In this document: in pieces, positions 35,968 through 45,922 of the stretch | Numbering within the stretch: the first letter of the stretch is position 1 | Layout: every line of letters starts with the position of its first letter | NCBI RefSeq assembly: GCF_001730225.1 | Contig: NZ_MIJE01000022.1 | Coordinates: forward strand, 186,001 to 250,000 | Source of the DNA: Desulfuribacillus alkaliarsenatis | GTDB taxonomy: Bacteria; Bacillota; Bacilli; Desulfuribacillales; Desulfuribacillaceae | Reading direction: 5' to 3' | Length of the DNA: 64,000 nucleotides | Program-made: the position numbers and the translations under genes | The notes under the pieces: model-generated | Told to the model about the DNA's origin: nothing | Databases searched by the model: none | What the model saw: only the letters and a program-made list of their open reading frames with translations

Positions 35968-38900
35968 GTAGTAAGAAACTAATTTCCGTTAAGGGAATTG
36001 AAACGTAGATATATTAAATAAGCGTGTACCTTCGATAATTTCGTAGTAAGAAACTAATTTCCGTTAAGGGAATTGAAACCCATATTTAGATTTTTAATTA
36101 AATCGTTTGAGTCTGTTGTAGTAAGAAACTAATTTCCGTTAAGGGAATTGAAACAAGGCATGGTTATATGGGCTGATGATATGCAACCAAACAAGTAGTA
36201 AGAAACTAATTTCCGTTAAGGGAATTGAAACGCTTCCGGCAACACATGCTGCTGTGGTCGGTGTTCGTAGTAAGAAACTAATTTCCGTTAAGGGAATTGA
36301 AACTATTAAATTCTTTTTCTATCAACTCTTTCTTAAAACGTAGTAAGAAACTAATTTCCGTTAAGGGAATTGAAACAATTTAGGGTCTTTTGTTGCGCCA
36401 CTCAGTATTTTATTGTAGTAAGAAACTAATTTCCGTTAAGGGAATTGAAACTAATCCGATAATGAGTCTCTCTGAGGATGTGCCATTTCGTAGTAAGAAA
36501 CTAATTTCCGTTAAGGGAATTGAAACTCAAATACCGTGTATATTGTATCCAAGGTATCCATGTAGGTAGTAAGAAACTAATTTCCGTTAAGGGAATTGAA
36601 ACGAATTTCTCTCATCTTTATAAAAATATCTATCATTGTAGTAAGAAACTAATTTCCGTTAAGGGAATTGAAACTAAACCTACTGCTTCTTTAGTAACTT
36701 CGATATTTTGTAGTAGTAAGAAACTAATTTCCGTTAAGGGAATTGAAACATGGAACCCAAGTCCTTTCCAAAGCGGTTACCGCAAACTAAGTAGTAAGAA
36801 ACTAATTTCCGTTAAGGGAATTGAAACCGTATCTGTCTATACGTTGGATATCTCGCTCAATACCCACGTAGTAAGAAACTAATTTCCGTTAAGGGAATTG
36901 AAACTGCGTAGCCTGTTCCGCTTACTTCTGTGCCTGTCGTAGTAAGAAACTAATTTCCGTTAAGGGAATTGAAACCATTGCAAGCATCTACCGTTTCTAT
37001 CAACTGTTCCTGTGTAGTAAGAAACTAATTTCCGTTAAGGGAATTGAAACGTAATATTTATATTGCTAGTGTCATTTCTTTTTCGGTGTAGTAAGAAACT
37101 AATTTCCGTTAAGGGAATTGAAACTGAACACACCAAAATCAAGAACATGGGAAAACGCAGTAGTAAGAAACTAATTTCCGTTAAGGGAATTGAAACACTC
37201 TAAAGCTTCGCTACGACTCGCGACAAAATTTCGTAGTAAGAAACTAATTTCCGTTAAGGGAATTGAAACTACCAAGCAGATAAACCTTAAATCCCATCGG
37301 ACCAAAGTAGTAAGAAACTAATTTCCGTTAAGGGAATTGAAACTGTAAATGCTGACTTATACGTGATTTAAAAGAGTCTAGGTAGTAAGAAACTAATTTT
37401 CGTTAAGGGAATTGAAACCTTAATACTTTTCGCCATTCAGTAAGTTCTTCTCGTAGTAAGAAACTAATTTCCGTTAAGGGAATTGAAACCATAAGCAAAT
37501 TATTCAAAATGGGGAAATGTTATGGTGTAGTAAGAAACTAATTTCCGTTAAGGGAATTGAAACAGGATACCTTGACACCTAGTTCGCCCTTTGTTTTGCT
37601 CTGTAGTAAGAAACTAATTTCCGTTAAGGGAATTGAAACGACATTGATGCGTGCTGCGTTATTTAGTCCGCTGCGTAGTAAGAAACTAATTTCCGTTAAG
37701 GGAATTGAAACAAAAAAACTTATGGGGGAAAACGAAGATAAGTTATTGCGTAGTAAGAAACTAATTTCCGTTAAGGGAATTGAAACATTTTAAAAATCTA
37801 ATTAAATCATCAATACTAGCGTCGTAGTAAGAAACTAATTTCCGTTAAGGGAATTGAAACTGCTCCCACTCCTTTGCTACTGCTTATAATCATACTCGTA
37901 GTAAGAAACTAATTTCCGTTAAGGGAATTGAAACAAATATTTAGCAGGGATATCTTTGTATTTAATATGTAGTAAGAAACTAATTTCCGTTAAGGGAATT
38001 GAAACTCACACTATGCACTATAGCACTATATACGATTGCCTAGTAGTAAGAAACTAATTTCCGTTAAGGGAATTGAAACACACTTAGCCAGTTCTTATTG
38101 AATATTCTTTTTGTCGTAGTAAGAAACTAATTTCCGTTAAGGGAATTGAAACTTTTTGAATGGTACCTGGTATTGTTTTAGTTCTTCGTAGTAAGAAACT
38201 AATTTCCGTTAAGGGAATTGAAACATCTGCTGTAGAGCGCATGACATTCCAGTATGGTGTAGTAAGAAACTAATTTCCGTTAAGGGAATTGAAACCCTTT
38301 GTCCATCAAATCCCTGATATTAATGAATGTGTAGTAAGAAACTAATTTCCGTTAAGGGAATTGAAACTCCTGTTAGCACCATGGCTGCCATATCCCTGGT
38401 TTAATATGTAGTAAGAAACTAATTTCCGTTAAGGGAATTGAAACTACCAAGCAGATAAACCTTAAATCCCATCGGACCAAAGTAGTAAGAAACTAATTTC
38501 CGTTAAGGGAATTGAAACTCCCTCACAACCACAACTAAAAGTTCCGTAGTACGTAGTAAGAAACTAATTTCCGTTAAGGGAATTGAAACGCATTCAAGTA
38601 GATTCTAATGGTAACGTAGTAGGTGTAGTAAGAAACTAATTTCCGTTAAGGGAATTGAAACCGCTCCAAAGTGTCACATTTTTGAACGCTCCACGGGTCG
38701 TAGTAAGAAACTAATTTCCGTTAAGGGAATTGAAACTGTAAATGCTGACTTATACGTGATTTAAAAGAGTCTAGGTAGTAAGAAACTAATTTCCGTTAAG
38801 GGAATTGAAACTATTTTTTCGGCTGCCATCCTGTAAGCTCTGTCTTGTAGTAAGAAACTAATTTCCGTTAAGGGAATTGAAACATATTTCCGCTATGTTC

Positions 38901-40073
38901 TAATGATGTATCTTTGAAAGTAGTAAGAAACTAATTTCCGTTAAGGGAATTGAAACCAGGCGATTGGGAAAGTCCTTCGCAGTCAGTTGAAAGCACGTAG
39001 TAAGAAACTAATTTCCGTTAAGGGAATTGAAACCAATATACAGTGACTGTTTCGTTGCCGTTTTCGGGTAGTAAGAAACTAATTTCCGTTAAGGGAATTG
39101 AAACACCACAACTAAACCTTTTATGCTTGACGCTTTTTTCCCTTGTAGTAAGAAACTAATTTCCGTTAAGGGAATTGAAACCCAGCAGTTTGCATATGAT
39201 ACCCTCCCGTGGTATGTTTTGTAGTAAGAAACTAATTTCCGTTAAGGGAATTGAAACTATATATCACCTCCGTTTTGTCTCTTATACTGCACCCGTAGTA
39301 AGAAACTAATTTCCGTTAAGGGAATTGAAACAATTCTGATTTACCTTGTTTTTTTGCTATTTCTAAATAGTAATAAGCTAATTTCCGTTAAGCGAATTGA
39401 AACTAATGGTTTCTGTTGCTTCCTTATCATTTTGCGGCAGATATATTAATAAGCTAATTTCCGTGAAGGGAATTGAAACTAACCTAAGTTGCTTCTGACG
39501 TTGTTTGAGCTTGTCCAGTAGTAAGAAACTAATTTCCGTTAAGGGAATTGAAATTTAGCGAATAGTCATCGTTAAAGATTTCCATTAGGCAGAAATAAAC
39601 TAATTTCCGTGAAGGGAATTGAAACGCTGATATAATTCCTTCAGCCACTTCACTGCCTGCTTGGTAGTAAGAAGCTAATTTCCGTGAAGGGAATTGAAAC
39701 TGTGCCGCCATATTCCAATGCTAGTTTAATAGTGTTTTCTAGTAGTAAGAAGCTAATTTCCATTAAGGGAATTGAAACAACATTTTAACTTCGTGCATTC
39801 GAGCAATTTTGCTATGTAGTAAAAAGCTAATTTCCGTGAAGGGAATTGAAACACTTCTGATAAAGAAAGGTTATTCGCAGGTTGGTTTAGTAGTAAAAAG
39901 CTAATTCCCGTGAAGGGAGTTGAAACCTAACTACGTATGTTGGTATTTGCAACTTGTCAATTTGTAGTAAGAAACTAATTTCTTTTAATGGAATTGAAAC
40001 GACAACATCTGTAGCCTTCACATTCAATAGGAGTTGTAGTAAGAAGCTAATTGCTGTGGAAGGGAATGGAAAC
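35968..40073 (+). CRISPR. CRISPR array 1: 56 repeats of 37 nt, degenerate at the 3' end
   Basis: I located 56 repeats starting every 71-78 nt. The consensus begins GTAGTAAGAAACTAATTT and ends CCGTTAAGGGAATTGAAAC; spacers are about 34-41 nt. The ATTGAAAC end is the usual 8-nt crRNA handle, so transcription runs left to right. Repeats 1-46 are nearly identical (one C-to-T change in the repeat at 37382). The last ten (from 39367 to 40073) are degenerate, as expected at the oldest end, and several carry GTGAAGGG like array 2. Two spacers occur twice: 37270-37306 equals 38445-38481, and 37344-37381 equals 38737-38774. Confidence 0.98.
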
Positions 40074-40152
40074 ATCTTGCTGCGTAAAGAATAGTTTTAT
40101 CGCTTTAGTATTAAAAAATCAAGTTATCAAGTATTGAAATTTAAAATCAAAA

Positions 40153-40194
40153 CAACCTGTGTGTATGTTTAAGCGTACATGAAGGTTGTTTTTT
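40153..40194 (+). terminator. Hairpin terminator after CRISPR array 1
   Basis: CAACCTGTGTGTATG pairs with CGTACATGAAGGTTG around a short TTTAAG loop and is followed by six T. It should end the pre-crRNA transcript. Together with the element at 40220-40272 it forms the left copy of a ~120-nt block repeated at 43363-43483. Confidence 0.85.
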
Positions 40195-40219
40195 GTAATA
40201 TTAAGTAAAAAATTACTAT

Positions 40220-40272
40220 ATCGACAAATTACGACAAAATTCGAACGAGGAGATAGGTGAGTTTTGTAGAAG
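40220..40272 (+). promoter_or_regulatory. Conserved upstream element, left copy
   Basis: Base-by-base comparison with 43431-43483 gives 45 identities in 53 positions without gaps. The shared core is ATTCGAACGAGGAGATA. Outer half sites are ATCGACAA and TTGTAGAA, 44 nt apart, with TACGACAA between. It lies 75 nt before the first gene of the nuclease-SIR2 cassette. The half sites resemble Spo0A boxes (TGTCGAA), but this copy has mismatches. Confidence 0.6.
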
Positions 40273-40347
40273 GTAGTCACAATAAGGTTTTATGAGGTAT
40301 CACCACAAATCACCGTATTGATAAAATTATAAAAGGATAGTGATAAC

Positions 40348-41286
40348 ATGGACGAAGACAAAAACAATGCTTTTGAAAAAATCTATAAGAATTACAAGTA
40401 TCTTAACAATATGATGGTTGAGGAAATGGAAATAGCTTCACTACATGGTGGGGTTACAGGGAATTATAGGGAAGAAATGTGGATTGAATTATTTCGAAGT
40501 ATGATTCCTAAGAAATTTTCTATGGCACAAGGAGTAATGATTATCGATTCAATGGGTAAAGTATCCAAAGAAGTAGATATTGCTGTGTATGATGAACAGT
40601 ATACTCCGTATGTCTTTAATTATAATACTTTGAAATTTATTCCGATTGAAGCGGTTGCTATAGTTATTGAGTGTAAGAGTACAAGCTATGATACTGAAAA
40701 TCTAAAGGGATGGGCCAAGGTTATAGATGATTTAACACCTAATCCAACGGGTATAGCTAGATTTGCCACTGGTTTTTCATGTGGCATAACAAATGGAACA
40801 CAGTCAAGGACTAGACCAATAAAGATTTTTACAGCAATAAAGGGACTAGAGAAAGAAAAGACTTTTGAAGACTTAGAAAAAGACTTATCAGATTCGTTCG
40901 ACTTTATAGTTATGCAGAAAAAGCAAGCAGGGCAATCTAACTTTTTTAAGCTTCTTACTCCGAATGAGAATAAATCTCTGGGATGGTGGGGGAGATATTT
41001 GAATAAGGGTAACTGCGACGGAGACAAAGAAACTCCTCTAGTTATTAATGGTAGAGTAAGGGGTAGTGAAAAATACGAATATCTTAAATTTTGTTCATGT
41101 GAAACAAGCATTCTTAATAAGTTAAAAGTTTTAAAAGTAAAAAATAACCCGTTGTTAACATTAAACTTACAACTTAACCAATTATTAATGCTTATAAACA
41201 ACCCAATGCTTTTTCCGCACATAGCTTATGCAAATAAATTTAACGAAATTGCTAAAAAAATTACTAAATCTGAAAATCAGGAGTGA
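40348..41286 (+). CDS. DUF6602-like protein with PD-(D/E)XK nuclease-type motif
   Basis: This 312-residue protein carries an N-terminal helical part and then a restriction-nuclease-like core: EVDIAVYDEQYTPYVFN near 74 and IPIEAVAIVIECKST near 97-111, giving D...E-C-K spacing as in PD-(D/E)XK enzymes. GNYREEMWIELFRSMIPKKF just before it is typical of the DUF6602 family as I know it. The second half is not recognised. It is the first gene of a three-gene cassette flanked by repeated terminator-promoter blocks. The likely role is a defence nuclease, or a sensor with a nuclease fold; this is inference. The ribosome site is AAGGATAGTG. Confidence 0.62.
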   Translation: MDEDKNNAFEKIYKNYKYLNNMMVEEMEIASLHGGVTGNYREEMWIELFRSMIPKKFSMAQGVMIIDSMGKVSKEVDIAVYDEQYTPYVFNYNTLKFIPIEAVAIVIECKSTSYDTENLKGWAKVIDDLTPNPTGIARFATGFSCGITNGTQSRTRPIKIFTAIKGLEKEKTFEDLEKDLSDSFDFIVMQKKQAGQSNFFKLLTPNENKSLGWWGRYLNKGNCDGDKETPLVINGRVRGSEKYEYLKFCSCETSILNKLKVLKVKNNPLLTLNLQLNQLLMLINNPMLFPHIAYANKFNEIAKKITKSENQE

Positions 41287-41357
41287 AATAATATTAGCTT
41301 GTGTAAAGATGTTTAATAACAATTTAGAGCAAGTTAAAATCAAGGGAGATGGAGCAA

Positions 41358-41672
41358 GTGAAAACAATAGCGAAAATTACAAGTTGGGGTAAAGGAGAAA
41401 ATAAATCGAAGGTTACACTATTTAGTAACGCAGATTATAGTTTTAAGATGCCGTCTGAAAAAGAGTATACTTACAACCTATTTTTTGAAAAAGATGTAAA
41501 TAAGGAGCTTGAAATCAGACCTGTATCTAAGTCAGAAGAATTTGACGTAGACGAGAAGTTTGAGAGTCTAATTTTGTACTTATTTAAAAATAGCATGATT
41601 GCCGAATTCACTGCTGAATTCAATGAAAATGGGAAATATAAAATTACTTCAATTACTATAGAGTCAAAATGA
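41358..41672 (+). CDS. Small unknown protein in the nuclease-SIR2 cassette
   Basis: The in-frame ATG at 41349 touches GGGAG, so GTG 41358, with GGGAG and GGAG upstream, is the better start, giving about 104 residues; either is possible. The product is beta-rich and charged (TIAKITSWGKGENKSKVTLF, LEIRPVSKSEEFDVDEKFES), with no Cys and no membrane segment. I do not recognise it. Its stop overlaps the start of the SIR2-like gene (ATGA), so the two are coupled and it may be a regulator or partner of that protein. Confidence 0.6.
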   Translation: MKTIAKITSWGKGENKSKVTLFSNADYSFKMPSEKEYTYNLFFEKDVNKELEIRPVSKSEEFDVDEKFESLILYLFKNSMIAEFTAEFNENGKYKITSITIESK

Positions 41673-43345
41673 AGATGCTAGAGTATAAGCCTATATGGCC
41701 TGAAACAGCAGTTTTTTGGGGTGCTGGAGCAACAGCGGCGATTGGGGTTAGAACAACCCCGACTATCGGAGTATCAATTTATAGGCTAGTTATACCTGGA
41801 GTAAGTTTGCGTGAACGTGTAAAGCAAGCGATTCAATATGATAATTCAACATGGATAAATGCTGTAAAAGATCTTCTGATAATATTGGGTGATCCAGAAG
41901 ATAGTGAAGATGTATCGAATTGCATGCGACGTCAATATCCAAATCTATCAGATGTTGAACGTCAGACTAGGCTAAAACAACTACGAGACAGTTATGATTG
42001 GGGTAATCTATATAATATTATTCGCATCTGTCCGGGACAAAGCGAAGAAGATTTTGAGCTTTCAGATCTATTCAATATTTTAGATATGCATATCCAGAAT
42101 AATCAAGGTTTTTACGCTTATAATCATGCAGGTGACGAACCATTTATACCATCAGGAAAGTTAATCCAAGTACGTAATACATTGAAGATGCTGACAGTTT
42201 TGCTTCATACCCTTGATTTCCAAAATGCAATCTTAAATAACAGAAGTATATTGAATCAATATGAAAGTTTTGTAGAAGTATTATATAAGCTAATGGTTGA
42301 TGAGGCACACGATTTATACCCTGGCATGAATAAGAAGCTGACTCAACGAGAATTTTATTTATTTAGCTACTCAATAATATCTATGAATTGGGATCCTATT
42401 TTATTATGGCTGCTTTTCAATGTACATAAAAAGAATAATGACTTGAAGCGTACACATATAGGGATTCCACCTATGCCACTTAAGCTCTTTCACGATATGG
42501 GTGGTCATTTCATGGGGGTTCGCCAAATTGATGGTCAAACACCACAGGTTTGGTATCCATTTAACGAGACAGTTGTACAGAGGATAAATGATCCAGAACA
42601 TGTAACAGGAAGAAGGGTTCGAGTAGGAAAATTCTATTTTCCGCATGGATGCTCTGGTTGGCGCGAATGCCCGAATTGTGGAAAATTAACAATGTATATG
42701 GGTAGTGATTGGGGTTTAAATACAGCATCGTTATTCCCGCCACTTCCTTTGCCAGTCTTTCAATTTGGTTTTCAAGCGAGATCTGCTGAGGAGTTTAGAG
42801 CACAAAATATGGGCAAGATAGATGCTATACAATGCTCTTTTTGTGGTACATTGACAGAAACTTTTGATGCACCACTTATAATGCAAAGTAATTTTAAAGG
42901 GTTCCACCCATCATTTATTGAAGAAGTCCAACGCGATATGAGGGTATCTCTTGAAGGAACTAAACACGTGGTGTTGATGGGATATTCACTTCCTTTAGAT
43001 GATGTGATTTATCGTAGTGTTCTTTCTGCCAGAAAAAATAGAGGGGAAAGCAAACTCTTCTGCTCAATAGTTGGTAAAAGTTCAATTCTAACTAATGGCT
43101 GGATTTATGGAACAGGAATTGAACAGTATATGAAAAGGATTAAAGAGGAAGAGCCAGAAAGTTCACTTATTAAAACAATTAAATCAGCTCAAGAGTTGTT
43201 TGGAATTGAGAATATACGTGTATGTAGCGATGGTATTCCTAATGTGTTTTTGAATGGAGAAAAAGCATCAGTTGATAAGGTTAAAGATTTGTTGTACCCA
43301 ACGAATGTTTTCCAAGGTAATCGTGTAGAGAGAAAAAGTATGTAA
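41669..43345 (+). CDS. SIR2-like domain protein with zinc-finger insert (candidate defence NADase)
   Basis: This 558-residue protein shows the marks of SIR2-like defence proteins. The nucleotide-binding loop is VFWGAGATAAIGV near 14-26. A motif ISMNWDPILLWLLF near 237 corresponds to the T-N-Y-D motif of SIR2 effectors, keeping Asn and Asp. HVVLMGYSLPLDDVIYRSVL near 432 is the usual fold end. Two C-x-x-C pairs (CPNCGK near 333, CSFCGT near 389) form a probable zinc site inside the fold. Such domains often degrade NAD+ during abortive infection. A classic deacetylase His motif is not obvious. It is coupled to the small upstream gene and ends at a terminator. Confidence 0.68.
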   Translation: MKMLEYKPIWPETAVFWGAGATAAIGVRTTPTIGVSIYRLVIPGVSLRERVKQAIQYDNSTWINAVKDLLIILGDPEDSEDVSNCMRRQYPNLSDVERQTRLKQLRDSYDWGNLYNIIRICPGQSEEDFELSDLFNILDMHIQNNQGFYAYNHAGDEPFIPSGKLIQVRNTLKMLTVLLHTLDFQNAILNNRSILNQYESFVEVLYKLMVDEAHDLYPGMNKKLTQREFYLFSYSIISMNWDPILLWLLFNVHKKNNDLKRTHIGIPPMPLKLFHDMGGHFMGVRQIDGQTPQVWYPFNETVVQRINDPEHVTGRRVRVGKFYFPHGCSGWRECPNCGKLTMYMGSDWGLNTASLFPPLPLPVFQFGFQARSAEEFRAQNMGKIDAIQCSFCGTLTETFDAPLIMQSNFKGFHPSFIEEVQRDMRVSLEGTKHVVLMGYSLPLDDVIYRSVLSARKNRGESKLFCSIVGKSSILTNGWIYGTGIEQYMKRIKEEEPESSLIKTIKSAQELFGIENIRVCSDGIPNVFLNGEKASVDKVKDLLYPTNVFQGNRVERKSM

Positions 43346-43362
43346 CAAATATTATAGAAATG

Positions 43363-43404
43363 CAACCTTCACTTATGATTAAACATGAGAGGAGGTTGTT
43401 TTTT
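43363..43404 (+). terminator. Hairpin terminator after the SIR2-like gene
   Basis: CAACCTTCACTTATG and CATGAGAGGAGGTTG form an imperfect stem followed by six T. It parallels the terminator at 40153-40194 in arms, loop size and tail (GGTTGTTTTTTGT in both) and starts the right copy of the repeated block. Confidence 0.8.
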
Positions 43405-43430
43405 GTTAAAAAGACTACAAAAATTGCCAG

Positions 43431-43483
43431 TTCGACAATATACGACAAGATTCGAACGAGGAGATAATTAAGTTTTGTCGAAG
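43431..43483 (+). promoter_or_regulatory. Conserved upstream element before cas10, right copy
   Basis: This copy matches 40220-40272 at 45 of 53 positions. Here the outer half sites are a perfect inverted pair: TTCGACAA at 43431-43438 and TTGTCGAA at 43475-43482, with TACGACAA between. TTGTCGAA contains the Spo0A box core TGTCGAA. It lies 43 nt before the Cas10 start and should be the control region of the type III-D operon. Confidence 0.6.
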
Positions 43484-43526
43484 TGTGTGAGTAAACACAA
43501 AATCATAAAAACAAAGGAGTGAAATC

Positions 43527-45167
43527 ATGGCAGCCTATGTCTATCTTGATGTATCCCAAAAACAAGAGTATATCTATAAAAACAATAAGTTGAAAGACAA
43601 CCTGTTGAGATCATTTGTTATTAAAGCTGTAACAGAAAGACTGTCTAGTGAAAGCTACGACATTAGTGATATTCAATCAAATCTAGGAGAGCTATTGTCA
43701 CTAGAAAGCTATTTGAATACTGAATTTAAAGAACAGTTTCATTTCGAATACTCTGGTGGAGGGAATAGTATTATTCGTTTTAGCGGTGCAGAGATAGCTA
43801 AAAGCTTTATAAAGAATTATTCGTTTCATGTACTAGAAGAGTACCCAGATTTAGAACTATATATAAGTATGGTTGATGAAGAGGCTGATAAGGATACACT
43901 ACTAAACTTAGAGACAGAGAACGCTAATAAAATAAGAGAGTTACTAATGAAAAGAGCTGACAAAATAAAGGACGAGCGTCGTGCTCAGTTTAAGCGTTGG
44001 AGTTATGGTATAGAGGAAATCGACAAAACTGGAAGAGCAAAAATCTATGAAGAAAAAAGTTATGAAAAAGATTCTTGTCATAAAGACAGCATACGAGAAT
44101 TGATTCTGCGAGACATAAAAGCAGAAGTTGAGGATAAGAACGTACGAGTGACGTCAGAGTTGAATCACTATAAAAAAGAAAACGGAAAAAGTTATATCGG
44201 AGTCATATCAATCGATGGGAACGGAATGGGAGATATAGTTAAGAATGTGGTTGACTTTGAAGGGTTAAGAGAAGTAAGTGAGTATATTAACAATGTATAT
44301 TTTACTGCAATAAAAAATGCACTAATTGAACATGCTGAACAAAAACAGGAAATGCAGAAACAATTTGATATGGTAGGTAATAAACTTTTAGTCACACCAA
44401 TTCTACAGGCTGGTGATGATATATGTATAATTGTTGAAGCAAATCATGCAGTTGGAATAGCTGCAAGTATTCTAAAACAAATTATTTCGCTTTCTCAAGA
44501 TGATACTTATAAAAATGTTACAGAAAAATACCTTGGAACTAAATACTTAACGGCTTGTGCTGGTGTTGCAATCATCAAGCATGCATACCCGTATTTTGAA
44601 GCAATAAAAGTAGCGGAAAAACTATGCTATGAAGCTAAAAATTTCTTACACAAGACACAATCAAGTTCAAGCAATTATCAGAGACAAACGTTTATCAATT
44701 GGGAAATCGTACAAAGCCAAGTGAATGAAAGAATTAAGTTTGAAGAATATAACAAAAACCAAGACTATAATCAGAAATTTACCGTGAAACCCTTGTGCAT
44801 TGATCAGTGTGTAGGAATCGAAGATGATAATATTATTAGCTTTGATGCATTTTTTGAAATAGTTAACCAAATTAAAATACATAATCAAGACAGAGATAAC
44901 ATGGATTCTATAAGTAGTTTTATTAGCAATTCTTATTTAGAGGGAATAAAACAGCATATGTATGGTGGAGTTGAACCGTATCGCTTTTTCCTAAACATAA
45001 ATAAAGAGGCAACAGCAGAGTTGCAGGCAATTGTAGAAGATGCTATCGGTAGAAAGCTTGAACATCTACTAATCAGTGAAGAACAAAATGGAAGTCATGG
45101 GTATACATATTTAATCAATGATGTTATAGAACTACTACCATTTGTGGGACGAGGTGATAAGGAATGA
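43527..45167 (+). CDS. cas10: Cas10 (type III-D), compact form without a visible HD nuclease domain
   Basis: This 546-residue protein is the large subunit of a type III effector. The N-terminus (YVYLDVSQKQEYIYKNNKL) is that of HD-less Cas10 proteins: no H-D pair of an HD nuclease is seen in the first 200 residues. The first palm strand is GVISIDGNGMGDIVKNV near 222, keeping Asp. The cyclase motif reads LQAGDDICIIVEA near 292, that is A-G-D-D in place of G-G-D-D with both metal-binding Asp kept. Cyclic oligoadenylate synthesis is thus possible but unproven. It heads the operon, with AAAGGAGTG upstream, and overlaps the next gene by 4 nt. Confidence 0.88.
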   Translation: MAAYVYLDVSQKQEYIYKNNKLKDNLLRSFVIKAVTERLSSESYDISDIQSNLGELLSLESYLNTEFKEQFHFEYSGGGNSIIRFSGAEIAKSFIKNYSFHVLEEYPDLELYISMVDEEADKDTLLNLETENANKIRELLMKRADKIKDERRAQFKRWSYGIEEIDKTGRAKIYEEKSYEKDSCHKDSIRELILRDIKAEVEDKNVRVTSELNHYKKENGKSYIGVISIDGNGMGDIVKNVVDFEGLREVSEYINNVYFTAIKNALIEHAEQKQEMQKQFDMVGNKLLVTPILQAGDDICIIVEANHAVGIAASILKQIISLSQDDTYKNVTEKYLGTKYLTACAGVAIIKHAYPYFEAIKVAEKLCYEAKNFLHKTQSSSSNYQRQTFINWEIVQSQVNERIKFEEYNKNQDYNQKFTVKPLCIDQCVGIEDDNIISFDAFFEIVNQIKIHNQDRDNMDSISSFISNSYLEGIKQHMYGGVEPYRFFLNINKEATAELQAIVEDAIGRKLEHLLISEEQNGSHGYTYLINDVIELLPFVGRGDKE

Positions 45168-45922
45168 TGCCTGTATGTGATTCATATAAAATTCAGATGA
45201 GGTTATGTAGTGAAGCTATTTTTGATAGTGGAGAACGAGAGAGAAACACGGTGCAGTCAAAGGTGTTGTCTGATTCCTATGGGTTTGTATATTTTCATGC
45301 TAAAACATTAAAAGGACAGCTAAAAAAACAAGCATATTGGCTCCTTAAGCAATATAAAACTATTGATGAAATTCAAAAAACCAATTATGGAGAAAGTTTT
45401 TATGAGTCAATAGTCCGTTTATTTGGTTTTAATAGTCAGGAAACTAGCAAACTTCCTGAAGGTAACAAATACAATTCTAACCGTGGTAGTGTTCCTGGAG
45501 TAATGAGACTTAGTAATTTGGAATTGGATGAGACTATTAGAAGATATTTTATTCAATTACATCAAGAAGACCTTGAACAAGATTATTTTCGCTTATCTCC
45601 ATACGAGTTAATAAATGCACAAACCAATGTGCGTATCGGAATCCAAATGGAAGATGGTGTTATCAAAAACAACATGTTCAATAGTTATCACACAGTTAAG
45701 GAAGGGATGTACTTCTATTCGAATGTTACCTTTGAAGATGTATCAGAAGTAAAACAACCAGTAATAGATGACCTTGCACGTATCATATATTCATTTAAAA
45801 GAATTGGGGCCGGAATTCATAGGGGTCGAGGGGAAATAAGCGCCCAATTATTAGTTGGCAAAGATAATAAGCCATATCACACGCTGATTGCAAGTGGAGA
45901 TGGAGGTGCAAGAAATGTATGA
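45164..45922 (+). CDS. Csm3/Cas7-like RAMP protein
   Basis: This 252-residue protein has a single RAMP fold: LCSEAIFDSGERERNTVQSK near 10, FVYFHAKTLKGQLKKQAYWL near 39 in the place of the usual P-G-S-S-L-K-G-x-L-R, and the C-terminal glycine-rich loop RIGAGIHRGRGEISAQLL near 225. Cas7-type subunits form the backbone that holds crRNA and often cut target RNA with an Asp ahead of the P-G-S-S element; I cannot confirm that Asp here. It is coupled at both ends (ATGA with cas10, 8-nt overlap with csx10). Confidence 0.8.
   Translation: MMPVCDSYKIQMRLCSEAIFDSGERERNTVQSKVLSDSYGFVYFHAKTLKGQLKKQAYWLLKQYKTIDEIQKTNYGESFYESIVRLFGFNSQETSKLPEGNKYNSNRGSVPGVMRLSNLELDETIRRYFIQLHQEDLEQDYFRLSPYELINAQTNVRIGIQMEDGVIKNNMFNSYHTVKEGMYFYSNVTFEDVSEVKQPVIDDLARIIYSFKRIGAGIHRGRGEISAQLLVGKDNKPYHTLIASGDGGARNV

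Noticed and set aside
36520-37793. Plus-strand ORFs within array 1 coding SKKLISVKGIET repeats
   Set aside because: They are translations of the CRISPR repeat in one frame; no ribosome site and no independent coding signal.
40686-41222. 178-codon minus-strand ORF
   Set aside because: Antisense to the DUF6602-like gene, which has motifs and a ribosome site; this ORF has neither.
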